Shown here: in pieces, positions 46,754 to 55,763 of the stretch
Layout of the letters: every line of letters starts with the position of its first letter
Numbering within the stretch: the stretch's first letter is position 1
The notes under the pieces: generated by a model
Databases searched by the model: none
Told to the model about the DNA's origin: nothing
What the model saw: only the letters and a program-made list of their open reading frames with translations
Position numbers and translations under genes: made by a program
From: Alicyclobacillus sp. ALC3
GTDB lineage: Bacteria > Bacillota > Bacilli > Alicyclobacillales > Alicyclobacillaceae
Length of the DNA: 64,000 nt
NCBI RefSeq assembly: GCF_028751195.1
Contig: NZ_CP066784.1
Location: 1,860,001-1,924,000, forward strand
Direction: 5' to 3'

Positions 46754-49192
46754 TTACTTTTTCGGCATTAAGATGACATCGGTGACAATGGACTGGAGAT
46801 CGAGTGGCGCATATAACATCGGTTCGGCGGGCGTAGGTTTCACGTCGATCGCGAAGGGAGTGATAAGCTGCCCGTTGACCACGTGCGCGCCTTGTACCGT
46901 TTCACCCGGTGCAGCGTCGATCGCGATGCCACGCACCACCCGGTCCTCGGGGCCGAGTCCTTTCCACGCGAGAGTGCCCTTGCTGCCCCGGTGTTTAATC
47001 GGGATCCGCTGCGAATACACCGCCCTGAAGTAACCGTGAGACTCAAACAACACGACGTAGAAAGGTTTTTCCCGGTGAACTGCGGAGGCTTGCAACACCC
47101 GGTCGTTCTTCGACAGCACAATCAGTTTCGAGCCAGACGCGTTTTTGCCAATGTCGCCAATGTCCTCTTGGGTGTACAGACCGACATACCCGCGTTCTGT
47201 CAACGCTACAATGCGGTCGTCGCCGTCCGTCAGGAACACGGTCGCAACCTCGTCGCCTTCCTTCAGCTTCAGTGCTTTCACAGCCACAGAACGATCCGTC
47301 TGGTACTCCTTGAGCGTCGTTTTTTTGACAAGGCCGAAGGCGGTCACGAAGCACACTGACTTCTCGGCGCTAAAGTCAGCCACAGCCACAATGTCTGCGA
47401 TTGTCTCTCCGGTTCCGAGCGGAACGACCGTGTGCAGTGGACTGCCTTCGTCTTTCCAGCGTCCCTCCGGGATCTTATACGCGAGTAAAGAGTAATAGAC
47501 ACCGCCGGTCGTGAACAAGAGCAGCGTGTCCGTGGTCTTGACCAGAAGTGTCAGTTGGACGCTGTCGCCGAGTTTGAGACTCATCGAGTCAATGCGCTCG
47601 ACGCCCATGTAGGCGCGTTTACTGAGCCTGCGAATGTAGCCGTTTTTGGTCAAAACCACGTAGACCTCTTCTTCCGGGATGGTCATCGCGACGTTGACGT
47701 TGAGTTCGACCACTTCCGCCTTAATCGGTGAACGACGTTCGTGCGTATATGGCTTGACGAAGTCGCTCAACTCAGTCGAAATCACCTTGTCCAGCAACTT
47801 CGGGCTCGCGAGAATGCTCTCGAGCTTTGCAATCGTCCGTTTGAGCTCTTCCCACTCTTTCTGAAAACTTGCCACTTCGAGGTTCGTCAAGCGGTATAGA
47901 CGCAGGTCGAGAATCGCGTTCGCTTGGATCTCGGTCAGTTCAATGCGGCTCGTCAACTGTTCGACGGCGTCTTTGCGGTCCTGCGACTCCCGGATGATTC
48001 GTATCACTTCGTCGAGGCTTTGCAGCGCTTTGATGTAGCCCTCGACGATGTGAAACCGCTCTTTTGCACGGTCGAGGTCAAACTGCGTGCGCCGCCTAAT
48101 CACGTCGCGCTGATGCTCGACGTAGGCCGCGACAAACTTCTTCAAGTCGAGTTTCTCTGGCCGCCCGTCGACAATCGCGGTCATGTTCGCCGCGTAGCGA
48201 GACATCAGGTCAGTGTTCTTGTAGAGATACGCGACAATCGAGCCGACTTGTTCGTCCGACAACCCCTTCTTCACTTCCACGACGATGCGCGCGCCGGTCA
48301 TTCCGTGTTTGCGGTCCGTCTCATCCCGGACTTCGACAATGCCTTCAATGTCGCGATTGAGGACGATTTCCTGCAGCGCAATGACAATCTGCTGCTTCAC
48401 GGCGTTGTAAGGAATGTGCGAGAAGACAAGCTGCGGGTTGCCCTTTTTCGGGTACTCCACCTCAAGCCGCGCCGACATCATGAAACTGCCCGACCCGGTC
48501 GTGTACATCGCGCGAATGCCTTTCTCGTCCATCACTTCGCAGCCCGTCGGGAAGTCTGGAGCCTGCACGATGTCGATCAGCGCCTCGTTGGAGATGTCAC
48601 TGTTCTTCAGGTAGGCAATACACGCGTCGACGACGTCTTTCGGGTTGTGCGACGGAATGTTCGTCGCAAAGCCACTCGCGATGCCTGCGGCGCCGTTGAT
48701 GAGCAGGTTTGGCAACCTGGCAGGAAGCACCATCGGCTCATCGGTCGTCTCGTCGAAGTTCGGGATCATGCGAACCGTATCTTTGCGGATGTCCGTCAGA
48801 AGCTCAATTGCGTACGCAGACAACCGCGCTTCGGTGTAACGCATAGCCGCTGGCGGATCGCGGTCGATCGAACCCCAGTTCCCGTGCCCGTCGATCATCG
48901 GCTCGTTCGTCTTGAACGGCTGTGCCATGTGCACCATCGCATCGTAGATCGACGTGTCCCCGTGCGGGTGGAAGTTGCCCATCACATCACCGACGGTCTT
49001 CGCCGACTTGCGGTAGCCTTTGTCTGGCGTGTTCCCGGCCATGTACATGGCGTACAAAATGCGCCGCTGTACGGGTTTCAGTCCATCACGAGCATCCGGG
49101 ATGGCCCGGTGTTGAATGGTGTATTTAGAGTACCGCCCGAAGCGGTCCCCGAGCAGTTCCGCGATGTCGGTCTGCAGGGTCTTTTCTGTCAT
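46754..49192 (-). CDS. parC: DNA topoisomerase IV subunit A
   Basis: An 812-residue type IIA topoisomerase A subunit that decatenates chromosomes with ParE. The active-site Tyr is Tyr119 in [11 protein letters not shown]. The quinolone region is [13 protein letters not shown], with Thr80 and Asp84 at the positions of E. coli Ser80 and Glu84. The C-terminal third is the beta-pinwheel with repeated VxxxTxxGxVKKT-like blades. Its pairing after a ParE-type gene, and no GyrA box recognised, favour ParC over GyrA. It follows parE by 81 bases. Confidence 0.95.
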   Translation of the reverse strand: MTEKTLQTDIAELLGDRFGRYSKYTIQHRAIPDARDGLKPVQRRILYAMYMAGNTPDKGYRKSAKTVGDVMGNFHPHGDTSIYDAMVHMAQPFKTNEPMIDGHGNWGSIDRDPPAAMRYTEARLSAYAIELLTDIRKDTVRMIPNFDETTDEPMVLPARLPNLLINGAAGIASGFATNIPSHNPKDVVDACIAYLKNSDISNEALIDIVQAPDFPTGCEVMDEKGIRAMYTTGSGSFMMSARLEVEYPKKGNPQLVFSHIPYNAVKQQIVIALQEIVLNRDIEGIVEVRDETDRKHGMTGARIVVEVKKGLSDEQVGSIVAYLYKNTDLMSRYAANMTAIVDGRPEKLDLKKFVAAYVEHQRDVIRRRTQFDLDRAKERFHIVEGYIKALQSLDEVIRIIRESQDRKDAVEQLTSRIELTEIQANAILDLRLYRLTNLEVASFQKEWEELKRTIAKLESILASPKLLDKVISTELSDFVKPYTHERRSPIKAEVVELNVNVAMTIPEEEVYVVLTKNGYIRRLSKRAYMGVERIDSMSLKLGDSVQLTLLVKTTDTLLLFTTGGVYYSLLAYKIPEGRWKDEGSPLHTVVPLGTGETIADIVAVADFSAEKSVCFVTAFGLVKKTTLKEYQTDRSVAVKALKLKEGDEVATVFLTDGDDRIVALTERGYVGLYTQEDIGDIGKNASGSKLIVLSKNDRVLQASAVHREKPFYVVLFESHGYFRAVYSQRIPIKHRGSKGTLAWKGLGPEDRVVRGIAIDAAPGETVQGAHVVNGQLITPFAIDVKPTPAEPMLYAPLDLQSIVTDVILMPKK

Positions 49193-49273
49193 TCAAGTCT
49201 CCCCTTTTCAGTTGGCCGAACAGGGTACCTGGAGAACTCAGGTACCCTTGCCGCCTGTGGCCTGTTCGTCGAT

Positions 49274-51265
49274 TTATTCTTCGTATGAGTCAAAGTCGAT
49301 GTTTTCGTACAGCCATTGTTTGCGCAGGTCAGAGTTACTCCCCATCAGCGTCGTGATGCGGCGCTCCGCGATGCTCGGGTCACTGACGTCGACCTGAATC
49401 AAAGTGCGCGTTTCCGGATTCATCGTGGTATCCCACAGTTGATCAGGGTTCATCTCGCCAAGTCCCTTATACCGCTGCAATTCAAACGAAACCTTCTGTT
49501 TTGCGAGGTCGCGGCGCAGGTCGTCCAACTCATCATCGGTCCAACAGTACACGATTTCCTGCTGCTTCGATTTCCCCTTGCCTGACTGATAGGTCAGTTT
49601 ATAGAGCGGCGGCATGGCGACATACAGGCGCCCAGCTTCGACGAGTGGACGCATGTAGCTGTAAAACAAAGTAATGAGGAGCGACTGAATGTGCCCACCG
49701 TCCGGGTCAGCGTCGCTCATAATAATGACTTTGCCGTACTTGGCTTGCGACAAGTCGAATGATGACCCAATCCCAGCGCCAATGGAGTCGACGATCGCCG
49801 CGATCTCGGCGTTTTTCAGGATCTTTGCCAGGTCAGTTTCCTTCTCGACGTTCAACGACTTGCCGCGCAGCGGCAGAATGCCGTGGTGCCGGAAGTCCCG
49901 CCCTTGCTTGGCCGAACCGCCTGCCGAGTCTCCCTCGACAATGAACAGTTCGTTCTTGTCGTACTCGTGGCTCTGCGGCGGCGTGAGCTTCTCGACCAGG
50001 ACCTTGCGACGGCCGTTTTTGTCCTTCTTATCTTTGCCTGTACGGACGTCTTCAGCGGCCTTCTTGGCAGCATCCCGCGCACGCTTGGAGAGAATGGCGC
50101 GCTGGATGAGATTGGTTGCAAACTCGCGATTCTGGTCAAGGTAAGCGCCAAGTTGCTCAGTCACGATGGTACTGACGATGTTCTGAACTTCCTTGTTCGA
50201 GAGTTCATCCTTCGTCTGACCAATGAACTCCGGATTGGGGATGCGGATGGACAACACACAAGTCATACCCTCGCGCAGCAAGTCTCCCTCGAGGTTGTCC
50301 TGGCCTGGTTTTAAGAGACCGTTCGTCTTTGCGTAGTCGTTGCACGTGCGCGTGAAGGCTGCTTTGAAGCCACGGACGTGTGTACCGCCACTTTTCGTCG
50401 GAATACAGTTGACGAAACTCGCGAGCGTCTCAGCGTAGCCGTCCGTATACTGTAGTCCAATATCGACCGTAATGTCTCCGGAAGTCCCAGAAAAAGCAGC
50501 CGGTGTATGTAAAGTCTTTTTTCCTTCGTTGAGAAAGTCAACAAACGCAGATAATCCGCCCTCGAAGCTGAACACCCGGCGTTCCTCACTCGTGCGCAGG
50601 TCCGACAGCGTGATGGTCAGTCCCTTGTTGAGGTAGGCCATCATCCGAATCCGTTCCTCGACAATGCCGACTTGGAAGTGCAGGTGCCCAAACACTTCGC
50701 TGTCGGGAAGAAACCGAATCAAAGTCCCCCGCGCATGCGTCGTGTCTTTCGAAATTGTTGGCTCACCGGGTTCGCCAATGCGCATGCGCTTGCCGTCATC
50801 CGTTGGGCCGCTGCGGTAGGTCTGTTCGTAACGCTGTCCATCCCGCCAGATAGTCACCTGGGTCCACTTCGAGAGCGCGTTTACAGCTGTCAAGCCGACG
50901 CCGTGCAGCCCACCAGACACCGTGTAGCCGCTGTCCTTGTCGCCAAACTTGCCACCACTGTGCGGCACGGTCATCGCGACCTCAACCGTGCGCTTACCGG
51001 TTTCATGTACGCCAAATGGGATGCCACGCCCGTTATCCAGCACACTCAGGCTTTGGTCTTCGTGAATCGTCACATCTATCCAGTCGCAGTACCCGGCAAG
51101 CGCCTCATCCACTGCGTTGTCAATAACCTCTTTAAACAGGTGATGGAATCCCTGCACGCCAGTACCGCCAACGTACATGCCAGGGCGCTTGCGGATGGCT
51201 TCAAGGCCTTCGAGGACATGGATGGATGCATCGTTGTATTCTTGCGCTGGCGTAACAAGCGCCAT
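49274..51265 (-). CDS. parE: DNA topoisomerase IV subunit B
   Basis: A 663-residue ATPase subunit. The GHKL domain has KEVIDNAVDEALAGYCD, LDNGRGIPFGVHE and VSGGLHGVGLTAVNALS. The TOPRIM domain has LFIVEGDSAGGSAKQGRDF and MSDADPDGGHIQSLL. The C-terminus has RYKGLGEMNPDQLWDTTMNP. The size and the linked downstream parC identify ParE. The ATG is first in the parE-parC-aminotransferase unit. Confidence 0.95.
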   Translation of the reverse strand: MALVTPAQEYNDASIHVLEGLEAIRKRPGMYVGGTGVQGFHHLFKEVIDNAVDEALAGYCDWIDVTIHEDQSLSVLDNGRGIPFGVHETGKRTVEVAMTVPHSGGKFGDKDSGYTVSGGLHGVGLTAVNALSKWTQVTIWRDGQRYEQTYRSGPTDDGKRMRIGEPGEPTISKDTTHARGTLIRFLPDSEVFGHLHFQVGIVEERIRMMAYLNKGLTITLSDLRTSEERRVFSFEGGLSAFVDFLNEGKKTLHTPAAFSGTSGDITVDIGLQYTDGYAETLASFVNCIPTKSGGTHVRGFKAAFTRTCNDYAKTNGLLKPGQDNLEGDLLREGMTCVLSIRIPNPEFIGQTKDELSNKEVQNIVSTIVTEQLGAYLDQNREFATNLIQRAILSKRARDAAKKAAEDVRTGKDKKDKNGRRKVLVEKLTPPQSHEYDKNELFIVEGDSAGGSAKQGRDFRHHGILPLRGKSLNVEKETDLAKILKNAEIAAIVDSIGAGIGSSFDLSQAKYGKVIIMSDADPDGGHIQSLLITLFYSYMRPLVEAGRLYVAMPPLYKLTYQSGKGKSKQQEIVYCWTDDELDDLRRDLAKQKVSFELQRYKGLGEMNPDQLWDTTMNPETRTLIQVDVSDPSIAERRITTLMGSNSDLRKQWLYENIDFDSYEE

Positions 51266-51394
51266 TCAATCTCCCCCAGCCTGTCTGATACTTGTCTCGT
51301 CAGGTATGAATCACAGTTTGTCCCTTGTTGGCAGTCTATCACAGGACCCGGTAAACACATACCTTCTTCATACTCGAATCGAGACATGAAAATA

Positions 51395-51425
51395 CCGCTG
51401 CCGAAAGCCCCGGCAGCGGCATCAT
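51395..51425 (-). terminator. Terminator of the CstR locus A operon
   Basis: On the minus strand CCGCTGCCG pairs with CGGCAGCGG around GGGCTTT, followed by TATTTTC. It lies 45 bases after the DUF302 gene. Confidence 0.8.
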
Positions 51426-51461
51426 GACTTATGTTCCTGGATAGCCCTTGATTTTGAACTG

Positions 51462-51863
51462 TTATTCACCTTGCGCAGCATCGTCCACTGCGGACTTCAA
51501 AGTAGCTTCGATGCGTTCTGCAGTTTCACGCAACTGGTCATCTCCAACCATGTCGATGAGGAGCGTCGGCAAAGGCAAGCCAATGTGGGTTTTGCCCCCA
51601 TCTTCATAGACGACAATTTTGCAGGGCAGGAAGTATCCAACCAGTGGATTCTGCGTCAAGACGCCGTTTGCCTCAAACGGGTTGCAGACCTCGAGGATGC
51701 GGTAGGGCTGTTTGAAATCAAAGCCCTTTCCCTGCAGTGTCTGAGTCATGTCAAGTTGCCACAGGACACCAAACTTGCGTTCAGCCAGTGCGCTTCGAAG
51801 GGCTTCAACGGCCTCGTCTACACCCTTGTCCGACGCCTTGCTATAGTGGAAAAGACTCGTCAT
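51462..51863 (-). CDS. DUF302 family protein
   Basis: A 133-residue protein of the DUF302 family. WQLDMTQTLQGKGFDFKQPYRILEVCNP and VGYFLPCKIVVYEDGGKTHIG are the conserved blocks, with Cys residues in EVCNP and LPCKI. The function is unknown; members often sit with rhodaneses and sulfur carriers. GAGGAGG precedes the ATG. It is the last gene of the five-gene locus A operon, directly after thioredoxin, so a role with reactive sulfur is inferred from context. Confidence 0.85.
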   Translation of the reverse strand: MTSLFHYSKASDKGVDEAVEALRSALAERKFGVLWQLDMTQTLQGKGFDFKQPYRILEVCNPFEANGVLTQNPLVGYFLPCKIVVYEDGGKTHIGLPLPTLLIDMVGDDQLRETAERIEATLKSAVDDAAQGE

Positions 51864-51882
51864 TACAAGACCTCCTCGAGAA

Positions 51883-52200
51883 TTAGAGCACGCCTTTCAA
51901 ACGGCCTCGGAGCACCTGTTTTGGCATAAATCCGACCAACTGTTGAATTGGCTTGCCGTTCTTGAACACCATCATTGTGGGGATGCTCATGATGCCGTAT
52001 GCAGATGCTGTTCTCGGGTTTTCGTCAACGTTCAGTTTTGCGACGGTGAGATGTTCGCTCTCCTCTTCGGATAACTCCTCCAAGACCGGCGCCATCATGA
52101 CGCATGGTCCACACCACGCCGCCCAGAAGTCAACGAGTACAGGCTTGTCGCTTTGAATCACACTCTGAAAGTCCTTGTCCGTTACCTTAATGGATGCCAT
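51883..52200 (-). CDS. trxA: Thioredoxin
   Basis: A 105-residue thioredoxin with the active site WCGPC (Cys30, Cys33) in [13 protein letters not shown]. The cis-Pro region is [14 protein letters not shown] and a KP pair precedes the last strand region. It is a standard cytoplasmic disulfide reductase. The operon position between cstR and DUF302, under a probable CstR operator, suggests reduction of protein or low-molecular-weight persulfides. It is separated from cstR by 13 bases. Confidence 0.95.
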   Translation of the reverse strand: MASIKVTDKDFQSVIQSDKPVLVDFWAAWCGPCVMMAPVLEELSEEESEHLTVAKLNVDENPRTASAYGIMSIPTMMVFKNGKPIQQLVGFMPKQVLRGRLKGVL

Positions 52201-52213
52201 GGTTCACCCTTCT

Positions 52214-52477
52214 CTAGCGAGATTTCATCAGCAGTTCAATCGCTTCACGAATGACTTGGTCAGCGTTGCCGCCGCCACCCGTCACTTCTTCGCGAATGCA
52301 CTGCTCCATATTTTGTCCAACTACGTACATAATGACTCTGTCCACCGCTGAACGAATGGCGGACAGTTGTGTCACGACATCCTTACACTCTTTTTCTTGT
52401 TCCATCATGCCGATGACGCCGCGCACCTGCCCCTCGATTCGGCGCAGGCGGTGACGCATCGCATCGTTGTATTCCAC
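52214..52477 (-). CDS. cstR: CsoR-family persulfide sensor, CstR-like (locus A)
   Basis: An 87-residue all-helical repressor of the CsoR/RcnR family. HRLRRIEGQVRGVIGMMEQ is the DNA-binding helix segment. Cys31 and Cys60 are present, the pair used by S. aureus CstR to form polysulfide cross-links. The His of copper-sensing CsoR, four positions before the second Cys, is Asn56 here, so copper sensing is unlikely. It lies inside the rhodanese-thioredoxin operon, whose promoter contains ATACCC-N4-GGGTAT. It probably represses its own operon until persulfides rise. Confidence 0.88.
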   Translation of the reverse strand: MEYNDAMRHRLRRIEGQVRGVIGMMEQEKECKDVVTQLSAIRSAVDRVIMYVVGQNMEQCIREEVTGGGGNADQVIREAIELLMKSR

Positions 52478-52536
52478 GGTTCACTCCCCCTTGCCGCCCA
52501 TTATATCTCCCGCGCAGGCGAGAGGGTATGGACAGG

Positions 52537-52917
52537 TCAACGCCGAGATCCCCATGCCATCATGCCGCCACGGACATTTCGAACATCCTTGAAGCCTTGT
52601 TTCGCAAGCATACGTGCTGCCTGAGTGCTCCGGGCGCCGCTATGGCACATTACGACGACTGGCTGATCACGCTCCAACTCGCCCAGATGATTTTTGAGTT
52701 GACCCAGCGGGATGTTCTTAAAACCTTGGGCGTGACCACCGCGATATTCGCTTGGTTCCCGAACATCTATGAACTGCATGCCTGCCGTCTGGCGCTTGTC
52801 GTTCATCAGTTGTTTCATGTCCGCTGCAGTCACGGACATCACACCTTTCGCCGGTCGCGACCGCAACACGAAAAAGCCAACGGCCACAACAACCAATACC
52901 ACCCATGCCCACTTCAT
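52537..52917 (-). CDS. Membrane-anchored rhodanese-like protein
   Basis: A 126-residue single-domain rhodanese with an N-terminal membrane helix (WAWVVLVVVAVGFFVLRS). The active-site loop is MCHSGARST with Cys91, and FIDVREPSEYRGGHAQG and VRGGMMAWG are family landmarks. It should accept and pass on sulfane sulfur at the inner face of the membrane. It sits 29 bases after the preceding rhodanese gene and 59 before cstR in one operon. Confidence 0.9.
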   Translation of the reverse strand: MKWAWVVLVVVAVGFFVLRSRPAKGVMSVTAADMKQLMNDKRQTAGMQFIDVREPSEYRGGHAQGFKNIPLGQLKNHLGELERDQPVVVMCHSGARSTQAARMLAKQGFKDVRNVRGGMMAWGSRR

Positions 52918-52946
52918 TCAGCAATCCTCCTCTTGTGTTGGCGAGA

Positions 52947-53255
52947 TTACTCCGTCCGCCAACTCCAGCTGCTCATGCCGCCCACCATATTCTTGATGTT
53001 GTTAAAACCGATCGAATTGAGGTAGTCGCACGCTGCAGCGCTCCGACCGCCGCTTCGACACACGAGGACTGTCTCCTCGTCACGGTTGAGTTCTCCAGCG
53101 CGAGCTGCGAGTTCCCCCAATGGAATGTGCAAAGCTCCAGGAATTTTGCCGTATGCAACTTCACTCGCTTCACGAACGTCAACGACAAGCAGCTTGTCCC
53201 CGCTGTGCAGCCGCTCGTACACATCGACCGGGTAGATATTTTCAATACCAGCCAT
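52947..53255 (-). CDS. Rhodanese-like sulfurtransferase (locus A)
   Basis: A 102-residue single-domain rhodanese, with LLVVDVREASEVAYGKIPGA, the loop VCRSGGRSA with Cys66, and VGGMSSW at the C-terminus. It is cytoplasmic, with no signal. It is the promoter-proximal gene of locus A, 24 bases from the CstR operator. It probably moves persulfide sulfur to an acceptor such as thioredoxin. Confidence 0.92.
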   Translation of the reverse strand: MAGIENIYPVDVYERLHSGDKLLVVDVREASEVAYGKIPGALHIPLGELAARAGELNRDEETVLVCRSGGRSAAACDYLNSIGFNNIKNMVGGMSSWSWRTE

Positions 53256-53278
53256 GCAGTCATCTCTCCTGTCCGTTT

Positions 53279-53296
53279 TATACCCTCGTGGGTATA
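53279..53296. promoter_or_regulatory. Probable CstR operator, locus A
   Basis: TATACCC-TCGT-GGGTATA is a perfect palindrome just downstream of the -10 region of the locus A promoter. A further half-site GGGGTAT lies at 53305-53311. Identity as a CstR site is inferred from its recurrence at locus B. Confidence 0.75.
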
Positions 53297-53311
53297 TAGG
53301 GTACGGGGTAT

Positions 53312-53341
53312 ATAATACAAGGCTGCGTGCGCGGTTGTCAA
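53312..53341 (-). promoter_or_regulatory. Promoter of the locus A operon
   Basis: On the minus strand TTGACA (53341-53336) and TATTAT (53317-53312) are separated by 18 bases, directly before the probable CstR operator. Confidence 0.75.
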
Positions 53342-53366
53342 GCTGTCGACCGTCCGGGACTGTGCG

Positions 53367-53786
53367 TCAGTCTTGAGTCCTGCCAACGTCGTCATCCCTG
53401 TTGTCATGGTGACCCTGTTCCGGTCTCGTCGGTGCCGTCAAGACAAATGTGAGCAACTCTCCGATACCAACTGCGAGAGGAATCAGGCCACCGAGCAGCC
53501 ACGGACCTGTTCCTAGTGTCCACAACCCGATGAGCAACGCCACTCCCACCAAAGAGGTGATGATGCCACTGCGTAACTGGCGCTCCGTGGAACCGTTTCG
53601 GCCAGTCCGCGACCACGGCTGAAGGTCTGCCGGGTCAACTCCACGTTGAACAAGCAACATGCGTTCGCGGTACTTCAAGTAACGCATCAACACCACGAAG
53701 CCGAGAATCACAGCGATCACGAAGACAGGAAATAGGATGCCGAGCACCGGGATCCACGCAAACGACCCGAATGGAATTACGCTCAT
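53367..53786 (-). CDS. Small membrane protein, DUF6249-like
   Basis: A 139-residue protein with an N-terminal helix (IPVLGILFPVFVIAVILGFVV) and a juxtamembrane YLKYRERMLLVQRGVDPADL. Two further helices lie around residues 72-115. That pattern is common in small proteins next to ECF sigma and DUF4097 genes (DUF6249 type), whose function is unknown. The charged tail has HHDNRDDD. It lies seven bases after the DUF4097 gene and is probably cotranscribed with it. The family call is tentative. Confidence 0.7.
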   Translation of the reverse strand: MSVIPFGSFAWIPVLGILFPVFVIAVILGFVVLMRYLKYRERMLLVQRGVDPADLQPWSRTGRNGSTERQLRSGIITSLVGVALLIGLWTLGTGPWLLGGLIPLAVGIGELLTFVLTAPTRPEQGHHDNRDDDVGRTQD

Positions 53787-53793
53787 TGTGCAG

Positions 53794-54642
53794 TCACACT
53801 CCCTGGAAGTGAATCGAGCCCATGTTGTTTGTGCAGGTCAGGACGGCAAGCGGGCCCAATCCTGGTACTGTATCCGACAGTTGATTACCGGATGCCACCA
53901 CGTTTGCGCTCGGCACATTGACGCTTGATTGCCCCAAGCTTGTCGACAAGTTGTACTGTACCTTTTGCGCCTTTGTGTCGTTAACTGTGATGCTACCCAT
54001 GTTGTTGACGAAGTTATTTTGCTTCGCGAGAGGGCCGGTGTACGTGATTTCACCCATGTTCGCCTGAATCGACAAAGCGTCGGTGACAGCCGCAGACACG
54101 TCCACAGCTCCCATGTTCGCGTGCAAACTCAGGTCTTGGTAGGAACCGCCCTGCACCCGAATCTTTCCCAGAGAGTTCTCTACCTGCAAGCGCGCTCCCT
54201 GTGGGACGTAAATCGTGATCGTTACCCTGTGGAGTGTACCATGTGGGGAAGTCAGAGTTACGTTGCTACCGCTTTGATCGTTGGTTGCTGTGAACTTAAT
54301 CTGTTTTTGTGCCTGTGACAGCGGAACTCCGAACGCGCCTGAGACCTGAACAGAAGCGTCCACCTGAATTTGCCGACCGGAAGTTGGAAGCACAGTCAAC
54401 TCGCCGAGCGGCGTGGAAAAGTCAAAGGTCTTCGTGGATGGCACTGTAAAAGACTGGTGGAGTTGCTTGTTGAGGTATCCACCAGCAACTGGGGTCGAAA
54501 CCCCGACAAACCGAAAGTCAGCCAATCCCCCACTCACAGTCCGGGACAGGACAGCGACCATCCCGGCTAGTACGGCTACAAACACCAAGGACAGAACGGT
54601 AACTGAGACCACCTTCGTCTTCTTCGTCAACATCATAGTCAC
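53794..54642 (-). CDS. DUF4097 family envelope protein
   Basis: A 282-residue protein with an N-terminal membrane helix (VVSVTVLSLVFVAVLAGMVAVL) and an extracytoplasmic region of repeated beta strands. Motifs such as VENSLGKIRVQG, HANMGAVDVSA and NNMGSITVND recur, which is the DUF4097/LiaG pattern. Such proteins accompany cell-envelope stress systems. GGGGGTGAG precedes the ATG. It diverges from the ECF sigma factor gene 134 bases away and may belong to that sigma factor's regulon. Confidence 0.8.
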   Translation of the reverse strand: MTMMLTKKTKVVSVTVLSLVFVAVLAGMVAVLSRTVSGGLADFRFVGVSTPVAGGYLNKQLHQSFTVPSTKTFDFSTPLGELTVLPTSGRQIQVDASVQVSGAFGVPLSQAQKQIKFTATNDQSGSNVTLTSPHGTLHRVTITIYVPQGARLQVENSLGKIRVQGGSYQDLSLHANMGAVDVSAAVTDALSIQANMGEITYTGPLAKQNNFVNNMGSITVNDTKAQKVQYNLSTSLGQSSVNVPSANVVASGNQLSDTVPGLGPLAVLTCTNNMGSIHFQGV

Positions 54643-54775
54643 TCACCCCCATGCGAGCTCTTTCATCTATGAGAGCCCCAAACTCCAGCTTTGTTTCAGA
54701 TCAGTCAAAAGAATCTTGTCGGTCAGAACGCGTAAGCGCATAATGCAGGTAATGACACAGACGGAGGGTTCCTCG

Positions 54776-55309
54776 ATGAACAAGGAACCGCAATCACTGT
54801 ACCAACAGTGGGTAGAGGACTACTACGAGGATGTTTATCGCTGGTGCCTTCGCTACGCCGGAAACCCGCATGACGCGGCGGACCTGACACAAGAGACTTT
54901 CACGAGCGCGTTCCGCCACTTTGAGCAGTTTCGCGGGGACTCCTCCGTGCGGACCTGGCTGTTGACAATCGCAACGCGGGCATTTTTGCGATCGCGACGT
55001 CAAGCACACTGGCGCTGGCGCTCACACGACGTGATCGACTTGGAGACTTGGGTTGATCCGGGGAACACTGAGGATGAGGCGATTTTGCGTTGGGAACAGT
55101 CCCGTATCTGGGACTGGGTGCGGGAACTGCCGGACAAAGAGCGTGTGGCAATTAGCTTGTTCTACGGCGAAGAATTGTCGTACCAGGAAGTGGCTACAGT
55201 CATGGACGCCACGCTGTTCCAGGTCCGCAACTACCTGCACAGAGGACGCGAGCGGTTGAAAAAGCGCTGGCAGAAGGAGGCAGATTGTGAAAAACGACTT
55301 CATCGTTGA
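54776..55309 (+). CDS. ECF-type RNA polymerase sigma factor
   Basis: A 177-residue ECF sigma factor. Region 2 covers YYEDVYRWCLRYAGNPHDAADLTQETF to RTWLLTIATRAFLRSRR. Region 4 is LPDKERVAISLFYGEELSYQEVATVM followed by QVRNYLHRGRERLKKRW. ATG 54776 is eight bases after GGAGGG; the open frame extends far upstream without meaning. The next gene overlaps its end by 23 bases and encodes a membrane protein, the usual place of an anti-sigma factor. It probably controls itself and the divergent DUF4097 gene. Confidence 0.93.
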   Translation: MNKEPQSLYQQWVEDYYEDVYRWCLRYAGNPHDAADLTQETFTSAFRHFEQFRGDSSVRTWLLTIATRAFLRSRRQAHWRWRSHDVIDLETWVDPGNTEDEAILRWEQSRIWDWVRELPDKERVAISLFYGEELSYQEVATVMDATLFQVRNYLHRGRERLKKRWQKEADCEKRLHR

Positions 55310-55673
55310 ACAGTTAACACGAAGCGCGCCACACCCCACGCCTCCGCCAGAGCTAAAAGAGCGGTTGCTTGAGATTGCGCGGACACAGGAAAACCGTGCA
55401 ACTACGCGCGGCTCATGGTCTCTGGCAGTCGTCAGCCTTGGAACAGCAGGCGGCTTGGTTGTGACGGCTTGTTTATTGGTTTGGGCCAGCCTAGGCTCCC
55501 CCGCCGGCCTGCACGCCGCTGTCTCTCTTTACACCACAGCAGTCCGTTCCTTCTTTGCAGTCGACCGAATCCTCGCTGGGATTAGCCCTTTGGCGATGGC
55601 TGTGCTGTGGGCAGCTCTCGGCCTGCTCGTCGCGGCGCTTTGTCTGCGTTGGCACCGCCTGTACTGGCGTTGA
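55287..55673 (+). CDS. Membrane protein, probable anti-sigma factor
   Basis: A 128-residue protein with a cytoplasmic N-terminal region (residues 1-42, including PPPELKERLLEIARTQ) and two membrane helices at about 45-68 and 99-121. GTG 55287 is preceded by GGAGG and overlaps the sigma factor gene by 23 bases. No zinc-binding HxxxCxxC motif is seen, so it is not a classic ZAS anti-sigma. The assignment rests on position and topology. Confidence 0.6.
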   Translation: MKNDFIVEQLTRSAPHPTPPPELKERLLEIARTQENRATTRGSWSLAVVSLGTAGGLVVTACLLVWASLGSPAGLHAAVSLYTTAVRSFFAVDRILAGISPLAMAVLWAALGLLVAALCLRWHRLYWR

Positions 55674-55701
55674 GTTTCCCAACTAAATGAGGTTCGCACG
55701 T

Positions 55702-55747
55702 GCACAAACACCCCCCAAACCCTGATTGGGCTCGGGGGTGTTTGTGC
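55702..55747. terminator. Strong bidirectional terminator
   Basis: GCACAAACACCCCC pairs perfectly with GGGGGTGTTTGTGC (14 bp) around an 18-base loop, between the anti-sigma gene and convergent uppP. Confidence 0.85.
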
Positions 55748-55763
55748 GCTAGTTGCGATGTGC

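Noticed and set aside
47924..49288. 454-codon plus-strand open frame opposite parC
   Set aside because: It is a long shadow of a GC-rich conserved gene. The parC frame has all topoisomerase motifs and the opposite frame has no recognisable domain or ribosome site.
46754..51265. DNA gyrase (gyrB-gyrA) rather than topoisomerase IV
   Set aside because: The pair is not near dnaA/recF, no GyrA-box was recognised in the A subunit, and the motifs and downstream aminotransferase fit parE-parC.
52214..52477. Copper-sensing CsoR identity for the two CsoR-family genes
   Set aside because: The copper-ligand His is Asn in both, no copper exporter or chaperone is nearby, and the Cys31/Cys60 pair with rhodanese neighbours fits CstR.
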